Shown here piece after piece: positions 13,645 to 21,778 of a DNA stretch of 24,318 bases; within the stretch, counting starts at the first letter, position 1, and the number at the start of each line of letters is the position of its first letter. Source of the stretch: Fen-1077 sp050014355 (GTDB lineage: Bacteria; Chloroflexota; Dehalococcoidia; Dehalococcoidales; RBG-16-60-22); contig JBEKDL010000021.1 of NCBI GenBank assembly GCA_050014355.1, positions 1 to 24,318 of the forward strand, given 5' to 3'. Under the pieces are notes generated by a model, which searched no databases, was not told where the DNA came from, and saw only the letters and a list, made by a program, of their open reading frames with translations. The position numbers were made by a program, and so were the translations under genes.

Positions 13645-16079
13645 GTTCGGAACGCTATGTTTGCGTCCACGGGCACTTTTACCAGCCGCCGCGGGAAAAC
13701 GCCTGGCTGGAAAGCATCGAGTGGCAGGAATCGGCCTATCCTTACCACGATTGGAATGAAAGGGTCACCGCCGAATCCTACCTCCCCAACACCTCCTCGC
13801 GCATCCTGGATAAAGACGGGTATATCGACCGCATCGTAAGCAACTACGCGAAGATGAGCTTCGACTTCGGCCCTACGCTCCTCGACTGGCTGGAAAAGAA
13901 CGAGCCGGCCGTCCACGAAGCGATTGTCGAGGCTGACCGCCAGAGCCAGAAGCGCTTTTCCGGGCATGGCTCGGCGATGGCGCAGGCTTACAACCATATC
14001 ATCATGCCACTGGCCAATCACCGCGATAGATACAGTCAGGTTCTCTGGGGGATAAGAGACTTCGAGTACCGTTTCGGACGGAAACCGGAAGGGATGTGGC
14101 TGCCGGAAACCGCCGTTGACTACGAAACCCTGGACATTATGGCCGGGCTCGGTATCATCTTCACCGTTCTGGCTCCTCACCAGGCCGGGCGCGTACGGAA
14201 GCTCGGCGCGTCAAGCTGGAAAGATGTGGCCAACGCGTCCATCGATACTACGCGGGCTTATGTCACGGAACTGCCTTCCGGCCGCCGTATCAACGTTTTC
14301 TTTTACGATGGGCCGCTCTCCAATTCCGTGGCTTTCGAAGACGTACTTAAAAACGGTGAAGCCTTCGCGCGGAGGCTGACCGGCGTGTTTTCGGAGAAGA
14401 AAGACTGGGCGCAGCTCGAGCACATCGCCACGGACGGCGAGACTTATGGGCACCACCACCGTTTCGCGGACATGGCGCTGGCCTTCGCCCTGCATTACAT
14501 CGAAGAGCAAAACCTGGCTAAAATTACCAACTACGGGGAATTCCTGGAAAAATTTCCTCCCACCCACGAGGTAAAAATCATCGAAAAGACGTCCTGGAGC
14601 TGTGTGCACGGCATCGACCGCTGGTGGAGCGATTGCGGCGATACCACCAGCTCCGGCGACCACCCGGACTGGAACCAGAAATGGAGGACGCCGCTCCGCA
14701 ACGCCTTCGATATGCTGCGCGATAACCTGGCCCCGCGTTATGAAGAAAAGGCCCGCCAGTTGCTGAAAGACCCGTGGTCCGCCCGCGATGGATATATCGA
14801 CGTTATCCTCGACCGGTCTCCGGCCAGCGTAGAGCGCTTTTTCGAAAGATACGCCAGCCATGCGCTGAACGGTGACGAAAAGGTAACGGCCCTTAAGCTC
14901 CTGGAGCTGCAGCGCCACACCATGCTGATGTACACCAGCTGTGGCTGGTTCTTCGACGAAATATCCCGCCCGGAGCCGGTGCAGGTCATACAGTACGCCG
15001 GACGGGTGGTGCAGCTGGCGCAGGAACTCTTCGGCGATAATATCGAAGAAAGTTTCCTCGGGATTCTGGAGCAGGCTAACAGTAACATCCCGGAGCAGGG
15101 CAACGGCCGCCGCATCTATGAAAACCTGGTCAAGCCGGCCATGATTGACCTGACCAAGGTGGCGGCCCACTACGCTATAAGCTCGCTTTTCGATAAACAC
15201 CAGGACGAAAATAAAGTATATTGCTACCTCGTGAAAAACGATGATTACCGGATTACCGACTGCGGCAAAGCCAGGCTGGTGACCGGCCGGGCCAGGGTGA
15301 CATCGGAGATAACGCTTGAATCTGCCGCTATCAGCTTCGGGGTTTTCCACCTGGGCGGCCATGTTATTAACGCGGGCGTGAGCATCTACCACGGCGAGGA
15401 ACAATACCAAGCCATGGAGCGGGAAATGAGCCGGGCCTGCGCCTCCGCTGATTTCACGGGGGTCATCCGCCTGCTCGATAAACATTTCGGCGGCTCGACC
15501 TACTCGCTGAAATCACTTTTCCGCGACGAGCAGCGCGAAGTGCTCGACCACATTTTAGCATCAACGATGACCGAAATCGAAACAGCTTACCGGCAGCTTT
15601 ACGAACACCATTACCCGCCGATGCGCTTTCTCTCCGAACTGGGCGGTCCTGTCCCTAAAGCGTTCCATTCCGCCGCCGAGCTGATTATCAATATCGACCT
15701 GCACCGCGCCGTCAACAGCGAAGTAATCGATATCGGGGCAGTTAAAAACCTGGTGGCCACCGCGGCGACCTGGCAGGTGGAGCTCGATGCCGATGGGGTC
15801 AGCTACGATTTGAAGGAAAACCTCGAAAAGATGATTACCGCGCTGGACAATGAACCTGAAAACCTCGAAGATTTGAAAATTCTTCTGGATGCGGTGGTGC
15901 TGGCGCGCAACCTGCCTTTCCCGGTCGACCTCTGGAAGGTGCAAAACGTTTACTGGGAAATACTTCAGGGCGTTTATCCCGAATTCAAACAGCGGGCTGA
16001 AAAGAAAGACGCGCCGGCGGCAGAATGGCTGGAAGCTTTCCAGGCTCTAGGGGAAAATCTATCGGTGCGGGTGGAATAA
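13641..16079 (+). CDS. GH57 glycoside hydrolase with DUF3536 region
   Basis: An 812-aa protein with an N-terminal GH57 barrel (about residues 8-310) and a long C-terminal part of the type seen in GH57-DUF3536 proteins. GH57 motif 1 is visible as HGHFYQP (10-16). The presumed nucleophile Glu156 is in GMWLPETAVDYETLDIM, and the presumed acid Asp265 is in ATDGETYGHHHRFADMAL. GH57 enzymes act on alpha-glucans (amylase, branching, 4-alpha-glucanotransferase, amylopullulanase), but the activity of this subgroup is not known to me. Coupling to malQ by a 4-nt overlap and the facing glycogen operon argue for alpha-1,4-glucan cleavage or remodelling. There is no signal peptide, so it should act in the cytoplasm. 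No terminator is evident in the 22 nt before the convergent transporter gene. Confidence 0.92.
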   Translation: MSSERYVCVHGHFYQPPRENAWLESIEWQESAYPYHDWNERVTAESYLPNTSSRILDKDGYIDRIVSNYAKMSFDFGPTLLDWLEKNEPAVHEAIVEADRQSQKRFSGHGSAMAQAYNHIIMPLANHRDRYSQVLWGIRDFEYRFGRKPEGMWLPETAVDYETLDIMAGLGIIFTVLAPHQAGRVRKLGASSWKDVANASIDTTRAYVTELPSGRRINVFFYDGPLSNSVAFEDVLKNGEAFARRLTGVFSEKKDWAQLEHIATDGETYGHHHRFADMALAFALHYIEEQNLAKITNYGEFLEKFPPTHEVKIIEKTSWSCVHGIDRWWSDCGDTTSSGDHPDWNQKWRTPLRNAFDMLRDNLAPRYEEKARQLLKDPWSARDGYIDVILDRSPASVERFFERYASHALNGDEKVTALKLLELQRHTMLMYTSCGWFFDEISRPEPVQVIQYAGRVVQLAQELFGDNIEESFLGILEQANSNIPEQGNGRRIYENLVKPAMIDLTKVAAHYAISSLFDKHQDENKVYCYLVKNDDYRITDCGKARLVTGRARVTSEITLESAAISFGVFHLGGHVINAGVSIYHGEEQYQAMEREMSRACASADFTGVIRLLDKHFGGSTYSLKSLFRDEQREVLDHILASTMTEIETAYRQLYEHHYPPMRFLSELGGPVPKAFHSAAELIINIDLHRAVNSEVIDIGAVKNLVATAATWQVELDADGVSYDLKENLEKMITALDNEPENLEDLKILLDAVVLARNLPFPVDLWKVQNVYWEILQGVYPEFKQRAEKKDAPAAEWLEAFQALGENLSVRVE

Positions 16080-16101
16080 TAAGTCTTAAACGATGAAATT
16101 T

Positions 16102-16374
16102 TTATTCACCTTTGACGCGGTAGCGGTAGTAAAGCGCCAGGCCGATGGCCAGCGAAATTACCGCCACTACATTAGCGCCGATAATAATCATGTCCCGGCG
16201 GAAGACGCCGTAAATAAGCCAGAGCGCACAACCAATCATCAGCTGCAGCATCGTGATGTTGCTGACATCCTTGGCGGAACGTCTAACCCACATTTTCCTC
16301 AACTGCGGTATGTAGCTGAAACTGGTCAACAGAGCGGCCACGATGCCGACTATCGTCCAGAATGAAAATTCCAT
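16102..16374 (-). CDS. SemiSWEET-family sugar transporter (PQ-loop, MtN3)
   Basis: A 90-aa membrane protein with one triple-helix unit: predicted segments near residues 6-25, 40-56 and 62-83. The PQ-loop signature SYIPQLRKMWVRRSAKDVSN contains Pro23-Gln24, followed by LWLIYGVFRRDMIIIGANVV in the second and third helices. Bacterial SemiSWEETs form dimers that let mono- or disaccharides cross the inner membrane down their gradient. The length matches the family (about 85-95 aa). It is the last gene of the minus-strand glucan operon, 18 nt after glgB, which points to transport of a sugar used or released by this pathway (glucose, maltose or trehalose are candidates, but the sequence does not decide). 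A GGGG just upstream is its only ribosome-binding signal. Confidence 0.9.
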   Translation of the reverse strand: MEFSFWTIVGIVAALLTSFSYIPQLRKMWVRRSAKDVSNITMLQLMIGCALWLIYGVFRRDMIIIGANVVAVISLAIGLALYYRYRVKGE

Positions 16375-16392
16375 TTATCCCCGCTTTCCAGT

Positions 16393-18342
16393 TCAGACAG
16401 AATAGACGCGTTTCAGGAATATCGCCGCCAGAGGCGGAATCGTGATACTTACCGAATACGGCCGGTGGTGTACGGACTTATCCGAGGTTTTCACTTCCTG
16501 CGGGTTACCCCGGCCGCTCCCGCCGTATTTGACCGCGTCGGTGTTCAGGACTTCTTGCCAGGTCCCCGGCAGAGGCATGCCTATTTCGTAGTTGTGATGC
16601 GTCATCGGGGTGAAATTGTACACCGCCACGATAATGTCTTCCGGCGCGCGTCCCCGGCGCATAAAGCTCATGACGCTGTGAGCATCATCGGCGGCATCAA
16701 TCCATTCAAAGCCGCCGGGTTCGAAGTCAAGCTGGTGCAGGGCGGCCTCGCTCCGGTAAAGGCTATTCAGGTCGGCCACCAGCTGCTGGAGGCCGCTGTG
16801 GCGCTCGTACTGCGTCAGGTGCCATTCCAGGCTTGACTCGTGCGACCATTCACGCCACTGGCCGAACTCCCCGCCCATGAAAAGGAGCTTCTTCCCGGGC
16901 TGCGCGAACATGTAGCCATAAAGCAGCCGCAGATTGGCGAACTTCTGCCAGTCGTCGCCGGGCATTTTGCCCAGCAGGGAAGCTTTGCCGTAGACCACTT
17001 CATCATGAGACAGCGGCAGGATGAAGTTCTCCGTGAAAGCGTATATCATGCGGAAGGTAAGGTCGTTCTGGTGATATTTGTGGTAGATGGGGTCTTTGCC
17101 GATGTAATAAAGGGTATCGTGCATCCAGCCCATGTCCCACTTCATGCCGAAGCCGAGTCCGCCGCTAAAAGTAGGGCGGGATATCATCGGCCAGGCGGTA
17201 GACTCTTCCGCGATAGTCTGGATATCAGGCTTTTCCCCGTAGACGATTTCGTTGAATTTTTTAAGGAAATCGATGGCCTCGAGGTTTTCCCGGCCGCCGT
17301 ATTTATTGGGTATCCAATCGCCATTTTTACGGGCATAGTCCAGGTAAAGCATGGAAGCCACGGCGTCAACCCGGAGCGCATCGATATGATATTTCTCCAG
17401 CCAGAAAAGGGCGCTGCTGTACAGGAATTCCCTGACTTCATGGCGCCCGTGGTTGAAAATGCAGCTGTGCCACTCGGGATGGATTCCCTGCCGGGGGTCG
17501 TCATGCTCGTAAAGATGCGTCCCGTCAAAAAAAGACAGAGCGTGCTGGTCGTCGGGGAAATGGGAGGGGACCCAGTCCAGAATCACGCCGATGTTATGCC
17601 GGTGCAGGTAGTCGACCAGGTACATGAAGTCCTGGGGGGTGCCGTAACGGCTGGTGGGGGCGAAATAGCCCGTCGTCTGGTAGCCCCAGGAGCCGTAAAA
17701 AGGGTGCTCCATGACGGGTAAAAATTCCACGTGGGTGAAACCGAGCCGGGTGACGTAATCGGCCAGCAAAGGAGCAATTTCACGGTAGGTCAGGTAGCGG
17801 TTGCTTTCTTCGGGCACGCGCCGCCATGAGCCTAAATGAACCTCGTAGATGGACAGAGGCGCTTCGAGGGCGTTGGGCCGGCGGCGCTCTTTCATCCACG
17901 CCTGGTCCAGCCAACGGTGATATAAGTCGCGCACGATTGAGGCAGTCTTGGGAGGGGTCTCGCTGAAAAATGCGAAGGGGTCGGCTTTTTCGACCGCATA
18001 ACCGTTAAACTGCGAGACGACAAAGTACTTGTACAGGGCACCTTCTCCCAGGCCGGCGATAAACCCTTCCCAGATACCGGATACGCCCCGCGAGCGCAAT
18101 GGATGACTGGCATGGTCCCACGCATTAAAATCCCCGATGACATAGACTTCGCGGGCGTTGGGCGCCCAAACGGCAAAATAGACGCCGGAGACGCCGTCAA
18201 CTTTAAGCGGATGGGCCCCCAGTTTATCATAAAGCTTATAGTGGGTGCCTTCATTGAAGAGATAAAGGTCGTCATCGGAAAGAAGGGAGATGTCATAGCG
18301 GACAGCCTTCAGGGGCGGGGTGTCTTTTTTGCGAGAGGTCAT
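16393..18342 (-). CDS. glgB: 1,4-alpha-glucan branching enzyme GlgB (GH13)
   Basis: Predicted to cut alpha-1,4 chains and re-attach them as alpha-1,6 branches in glycogen. The 649-aa protein has a CBM48-type N-domain (about 33-125, with GVYFAVWAPNAREVYVIGDFN) and no additional N1 domain. The GH13 barrel contains GYQTTGYFAPTSRYGTPQDF, then DALRVDAVASMLY with nucleophile Asp326, TIAEESTAWP with acid Glu379, and LPLSHDEVVYGK with Asp447. A C-terminal beta domain follows. The length and motifs agree with short-type GlgB. The start is 11 nt after the treS stop, and the only purine-rich stretch (AAAGGG) lies in the treS end, so translation is probably coupled. In GlgE-pathway organisms GlgB branches the GlgE product, which fits this position. 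Confidence 0.96.
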   Translation of the reverse strand: MTSRKKDTPPLKAVRYDISLLSDDDLYLFNEGTHYKLYDKLGAHPLKVDGVSGVYFAVWAPNAREVYVIGDFNAWDHASHPLRSRGVSGIWEGFIAGLGEGALYKYFVVSQFNGYAVEKADPFAFFSETPPKTASIVRDLYHRWLDQAWMKERRRPNALEAPLSIYEVHLGSWRRVPEESNRYLTYREIAPLLADYVTRLGFTHVEFLPVMEHPFYGSWGYQTTGYFAPTSRYGTPQDFMYLVDYLHRHNIGVILDWVPSHFPDDQHALSFFDGTHLYEHDDPRQGIHPEWHSCIFNHGRHEVREFLYSSALFWLEKYHIDALRVDAVASMLYLDYARKNGDWIPNKYGGRENLEAIDFLKKFNEIVYGEKPDIQTIAEESTAWPMISRPTFSGGLGFGMKWDMGWMHDTLYYIGKDPIYHKYHQNDLTFRMIYAFTENFILPLSHDEVVYGKASLLGKMPGDDWQKFANLRLLYGYMFAQPGKKLLFMGGEFGQWREWSHESSLEWHLTQYERHSGLQQLVADLNSLYRSEAALHQLDFEPGGFEWIDAADDAHSVMSFMRRGRAPEDIIVAVYNFTPMTHHNYEIGMPLPGTWQEVLNTDAVKYGGSGRGNPQEVKTSDKSVHHRPYSVSITIPPLAAIFLKRVYSV

Positions 18343-18353
18343 GCTATAACAGT

Positions 18354-21300
18354 TTACCCTTTCGCCGCCAGAAGCTGCAAGATGCCCTGCAGCGGCACCT
18401 TCACCCAGGCTGGGCGGTTGTTCAGCTCGTAGCCGACCTCGTAAAGCGCTTTATCGAGGAGGAAAGCGTCCAGCAGGACTTTCAGCTGGCCCCGGTCACC
18501 GGGCAGCAGGCCGGTGGGCTTCATGAAATTAAGGTACGTATGCAGGAAACTTATTGAGACCCAGAGATACCAGTATTGCGCCGCGCTTTCAAGACGGGCA
18601 TGATTTTCCGGAGAGGCAGTTTTTTGTTGGTTCAGAGCGGTCTGCGCCGCGTAATGGAAGGAGCGAACCATCCCGGCCACGTCACGCAGGGGTGAACGCT
18701 TGAGCCGCCGTTCGCTTAGCGAGCGTGCTGGTTCGCCTTCAAAATCAATGATGACAAAATCATTGCTGGTAAAGAGCACCTGGCCCAGATGGTAGTCGCC
18801 GTGGCAACGGATGCGAGAGGCAGCGATATTGCCGCGGCGGACGAGGTCGAAGCGCCCGATGATGGCATTTTCCTTATCGAGTACCGCACGGGCGTCTTTC
18901 TGCGCGTCTGACGGCAGATAAGCGAGACGCTCGCGGAGGAGCTCCAGCGTACGCATGGCGTAGCCGCGGAAAGACTGGTACAGGGACATCTGGTAAAAGG
19001 GATTAAACGGCTCCGGAGCGAAGCCAGGGTTTTTAGCATCGCCGGCCAGGGCGATGTGAAGCTCGGCGGTGCGCCGGCCAAGCAACCGCGCTGAAGCCAG
19101 GTAACTACCTATTGTCTCTTTAGCAAGCGCAGGAGGTTCCCCGGGCAGGTCAAGCGGGTGTTTCCGGGGGCCAGGTGAGGACTTAAGCGGTGGGTGTGAG
19201 AGCGCGGCGCGGAAGTACTGTTCCAGCGAATCAAGGGTGTACTGCCAGGCATCGCCATGACTGGGCACGAAGTCCTGCAGGACGGCCAGGCTCATCACTT
19301 GCCCGTTAGCGCCGCGGTATTCCAGCGAGCCGGCCACCCGCGAAATATTGGTAAATGAGGTATTTCCCGTCAGGAAACGGCCTATTTCCACGTCGGGATT
19401 AATGCCTTCTTCGAGCTTGCGGAACAGCTTCAGAATAAATTTATCACCATAGGTTACCGAGGTATTGGTCTGCTCCGCTTCCATCAAGGCCGGGGTAAGG
19501 TCTTTGTAAACGAAATGCGCCGGGGATTTTAACGGCACAGAGACAATGTCACCGCGGTTGCCTTTAATAACGCAGCGGCGCGTTACGGCGGAAAGCAGGA
19601 AATTGTTAAAATCATTATCGACCGTGGCATCATAAAGGATTTCCGATTCTAAACGGGCGATAACAGCCTGCGGGTATTTTTTCGACAGCTCTTTTTGATA
19701 CCCGGTTGAACCTGTTATCAGCGGGATGATATAAGTTTCTGGTTCTCCTTCCGCATACTCGACGCGCAGCAGGGTAATACAGGCCATCGAGCCAGCAAAA
19801 TGCACTGATATGACGTCCAGGATTTCTGCGGTTAATACTTGGCGGGCTTTGCCGCGGAACCAGCGCTGTCTTTTAAGGTATTCTAAAAGCGCCGTCTCCA
19901 GCACGGGGCGGTTCGCCTTTTCCGCAAGGAGATGTTCCGCGTTTTGCTGGATTTGTGCTACGGCAGCCGCTTTTTGAGAAAGGAGCGCGCGCCGTCGTAA
20001 AGGCCGCTTCTCAAGCGAAAACCAGTAGAAAGCGTAAGGGCTTAAGGTCAAACAGTAGGGCGCTCCGGTTATCGGTGAGAACTCAACCCGGCCGAAAAGG
20101 TCGACCGGTATATAGCCTTTAAATCTGGAGAGGTCGAGTTGAGTCTGCTGTGCCAGGTGGGAGAGGTTGGCCACCACCAGAATTACCTCTTCTCCGTACT
20201 GGCGGAAGTAAGCCAGGATTTTGCGGTTGGCCGGATTCAGAAACTCGGTGCTGCCATGCCCGAAAGCCTCATGGCGCTTTCGCAGGGCGATAATGCGTTT
20301 CATCGACCAGAGCAGCGAATCAGGGTTGACCAGCTGGCTAGCTACGTTAACGGCTTTATAATCGTACTCCGAGCCGGTAATCAACGGCAGGTAGAGTTTA
20401 TCGGCGGCGGCCCGGGAAAAGCCGGCGTTCCGCCCTGCGTCCCACTGCATCGGCGTGCGCACGCCGTCGCGGTCGTGCAGGCGGTAATTATCCCCCATGC
20501 CGATTTCATCACCGTAGTAAATGACCGGCGTGCCGGGCAGGGAAAAAAGCAGGCTGTCCATCAGCTCTATCTTTTTGCGATCGTTGCCGAGCAGCGGCGC
20601 CAGGCGGCGGCGGATGCCCAGGTTAAGGCGGGCGGCGGGGTCAGCGGCGTAAACGCGGTACATGTAATCGCGTTCTTCTTCGGTGACCATCTCCAGCGTC
20701 AACTCGTCATGATTGCGCAGAAAGATAGCCCACTGGCAGCTATCGGGGATGGAAGGGGTCTGCCGGAGGATATCGATTATCGGGAAACGGTCTTCCATTT
20801 TTAACGCCATGAAAAGGCGGGGCATAATGGGGAAATGAAAGGCCATGTGGAACTCGTCGCCCTGGCCGAAGTAAGCGGCGGCATCCTCCGGCCACTGATT
20901 GGCCTCGGCCAGGAGCATGCGGTTTTTTAATTTTTTATCGACGTGGGCGCGCAGCTCTTTTAGAAAGACATGTGTTTCCGGCAGGTTCTCGGAGCTGGTC
21001 CCCTCGCGCTCGTAAAGGTAGGGCACGGCATCGACGCGCAGCCCGTCGATACCCAGTTTAAGCCAGTAGTCCATCACTTCAAGCAGCGCTTTTTTAACCG
21101 CCGGATTATCGAAGTTGAGGTCGGGCTGGTGGGAGTAAAAACGGTGCCAGTAATACTGCTTCGCCACCGGGTCCCAGGCCCAGTTGGACTTTTCAGTGTC
21201 CGTGAAGATGATGCGCGTACCTCGATACTTATCGGGAGTATCGCTCCAGACGTAAAAATCACGCTCAAGGCTTCCCTTGGGCGCCCGGCGCGCCCGCTGG

Positions 21301-21662
21301 AACCAGGGGTGCTGGTCGGAGGTGTGGTTCAAAACAAGCTCGGTTATGACGCGTAAACCCCGGCAGTGCGCCGCATCGACGAGCGCCTTGAAATCAGGCA
21401 TGGTGCCGTACATCGGCAGAATATTGTGGTAATCTGAAATGTCATACCCGTCATCCTTGAGGGGAGAGGGGTAAAAGGGCAGGAGCCAGATGGTGTTAAC
21501 GCCCAGGTCTTGAAGGTAATCGAGTTTGTTAATCAGCCCGTGAAAATCGCCAATACCATCGGCATTGCTGTCGGAGAAAGCGCGGACATGCACCTCGTAG
21601 ATTATGGCGTCTTTGTACCACAGCGGTCCATCACCGATCGGCGGGTTTTTTGATATAGCCAT
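18354..21662 (-). CDS. treS: Trehalose synthase / maltokinase fusion (TreS-Pep2)
   Basis: A 1102-aa bifunctional protein. Residues about 10-555 are a GH13 trehalose synthase, which interconverts trehalose and maltose. Its motifs are DGLRVDAVPYLYERE with nucleophile Asp211, LLAEANQWPED with acid Glu253, and FLRNHDELTLEM with Asp319. Residues about 585-1102 are an ATP-dependent maltokinase of the aminoglycoside-phosphotransferase-like fold. It begins at LLEYLKRQRWFRGKAR and carries CHGDYHLGQ (catalytic Asp956) and IIDFEGEPARS (Mg-binding Asp973). It should turn maltose into maltose-1-phosphate, the donor for GlgE. I chose ATG 21662 because the protein then starts with the usual DGPLWYKDAIIYEVHVRAF region. 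A longer frame (to 21710) only shadows a small ORF. No Shine-Dalgarno precedes ATG 21662, but that small ORF stops 7 nt upstream. Confidence 0.96.
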   Translation of the reverse strand: MAISKNPPIGDGPLWYKDAIIYEVHVRAFSDSNADGIGDFHGLINKLDYLQDLGVNTIWLLPFYPSPLKDDGYDISDYHNILPMYGTMPDFKALVDAAHCRGLRVITELVLNHTSDQHPWFQRARRAPKGSLERDFYVWSDTPDKYRGTRIIFTDTEKSNWAWDPVAKQYYWHRFYSHQPDLNFDNPAVKKALLEVMDYWLKLGIDGLRVDAVPYLYEREGTSSENLPETHVFLKELRAHVDKKLKNRMLLAEANQWPEDAAAYFGQGDEFHMAFHFPIMPRLFMALKMEDRFPIIDILRQTPSIPDSCQWAIFLRNHDELTLEMVTEEERDYMYRVYAADPAARLNLGIRRRLAPLLGNDRKKIELMDSLLFSLPGTPVIYYGDEIGMGDNYRLHDRDGVRTPMQWDAGRNAGFSRAAADKLYLPLITGSEYDYKAVNVASQLVNPDSLLWSMKRIIALRKRHEAFGHGSTEFLNPANRKILAYFRQYGEEVILVVANLSHLAQQTQLDLSRFKGYIPVDLFGRVEFSPITGAPYCLTLSPYAFYWFSLEKRPLRRRALLSQKAAAVAQIQQNAEHLLAEKANRPVLETALLEYLKRQRWFRGKARQVLTAEILDVISVHFAGSMACITLLRVEYAEGEPETYIIPLITGSTGYQKELSKKYPQAVIARLESEILYDATVDNDFNNFLLSAVTRRCVIKGNRGDIVSVPLKSPAHFVYKDLTPALMEAEQTNTSVTYGDKFILKLFRKLEEGINPDVEIGRFLTGNTSFTNISRVAGSLEYRGANGQVMSLAVLQDFVPSHGDAWQYTLDSLEQYFRAALSHPPLKSSPGPRKHPLDLPGEPPALAKETIGSYLASARLLGRRTAELHIALAGDAKNPGFAPEPFNPFYQMSLYQSFRGYAMRTLELLRERLAYLPSDAQKDARAVLDKENAIIGRFDLVRRGNIAASRIRCHGDYHLGQVLFTSNDFVIIDFEGEPARSLSERRLKRSPLRDVAGMVRSFHYAAQTALNQQKTASPENHARLESAAQYWYLWVSISFLHTYLNFMKPTGLLPGDRGQLKVLLDAFLLDKALYEVGYELNNRPAWVKVPLQGILQLLAAKG

Positions 21663-21669
21663 GTTCGCG

Positions 21670-21759
21670 TTATTTGCCGAGCAGGTTGTGCACGTGCTCC
21701 AGCAACTCAAGCTGGCCGGGGTCGGTGACTGCGGTTAGTATTACCTCTTTTTCTGCCAT
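21670..21759 (-). CDS. Putative small leader ORF between glgE and treS
   Basis: A 29-codon reading frame whose protein begins MAEKEVILTAVTDPG and ends HNLLGK, stopping 7 nt before treS ATG. A GGGGTGA sequence lies 7 nt upstream of its ATG (21759), a reasonable ribosome binding site. The same frame is also open from ATG 21789, within the last codons of glgE, giving 39 residues. The composition (charged and aliphatic, no rare-residue runs) looks protein-like. It is too short for homology that I can recognise. Because treS has no ribosome binding site of its own, the likely role is translational coupling, with a functional micropeptide as a less certain alternative. Confidence 0.45.
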   Translation of the reverse strand: MAEKEVILTAVTDPGQLELLEHVHNLLGK

Positions 21760-21778
21760 GGCCAATTCACCCCATTTT

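Noticed and set aside
14211..15485. 424-codon minus-strand frame within the GH57 gene
   Set aside because: Shadow of the GH57-DUF3536 coding sequence, with no domain signal of its own.
16080..16101. Terminator between the convergent GH57 and SemiSWEET genes
   Set aside because: Only 22 nt of AT-rich sequence, with no stem that I can pair.
21663..21710. 16-residue extension of treS
   Set aside because: The extra residues are Cys/Ser/Thr-rich and are a frame shadow of the small ORF at 21670-21759. TreS proteins normally begin just before the WYKDAIIYEVH segment.
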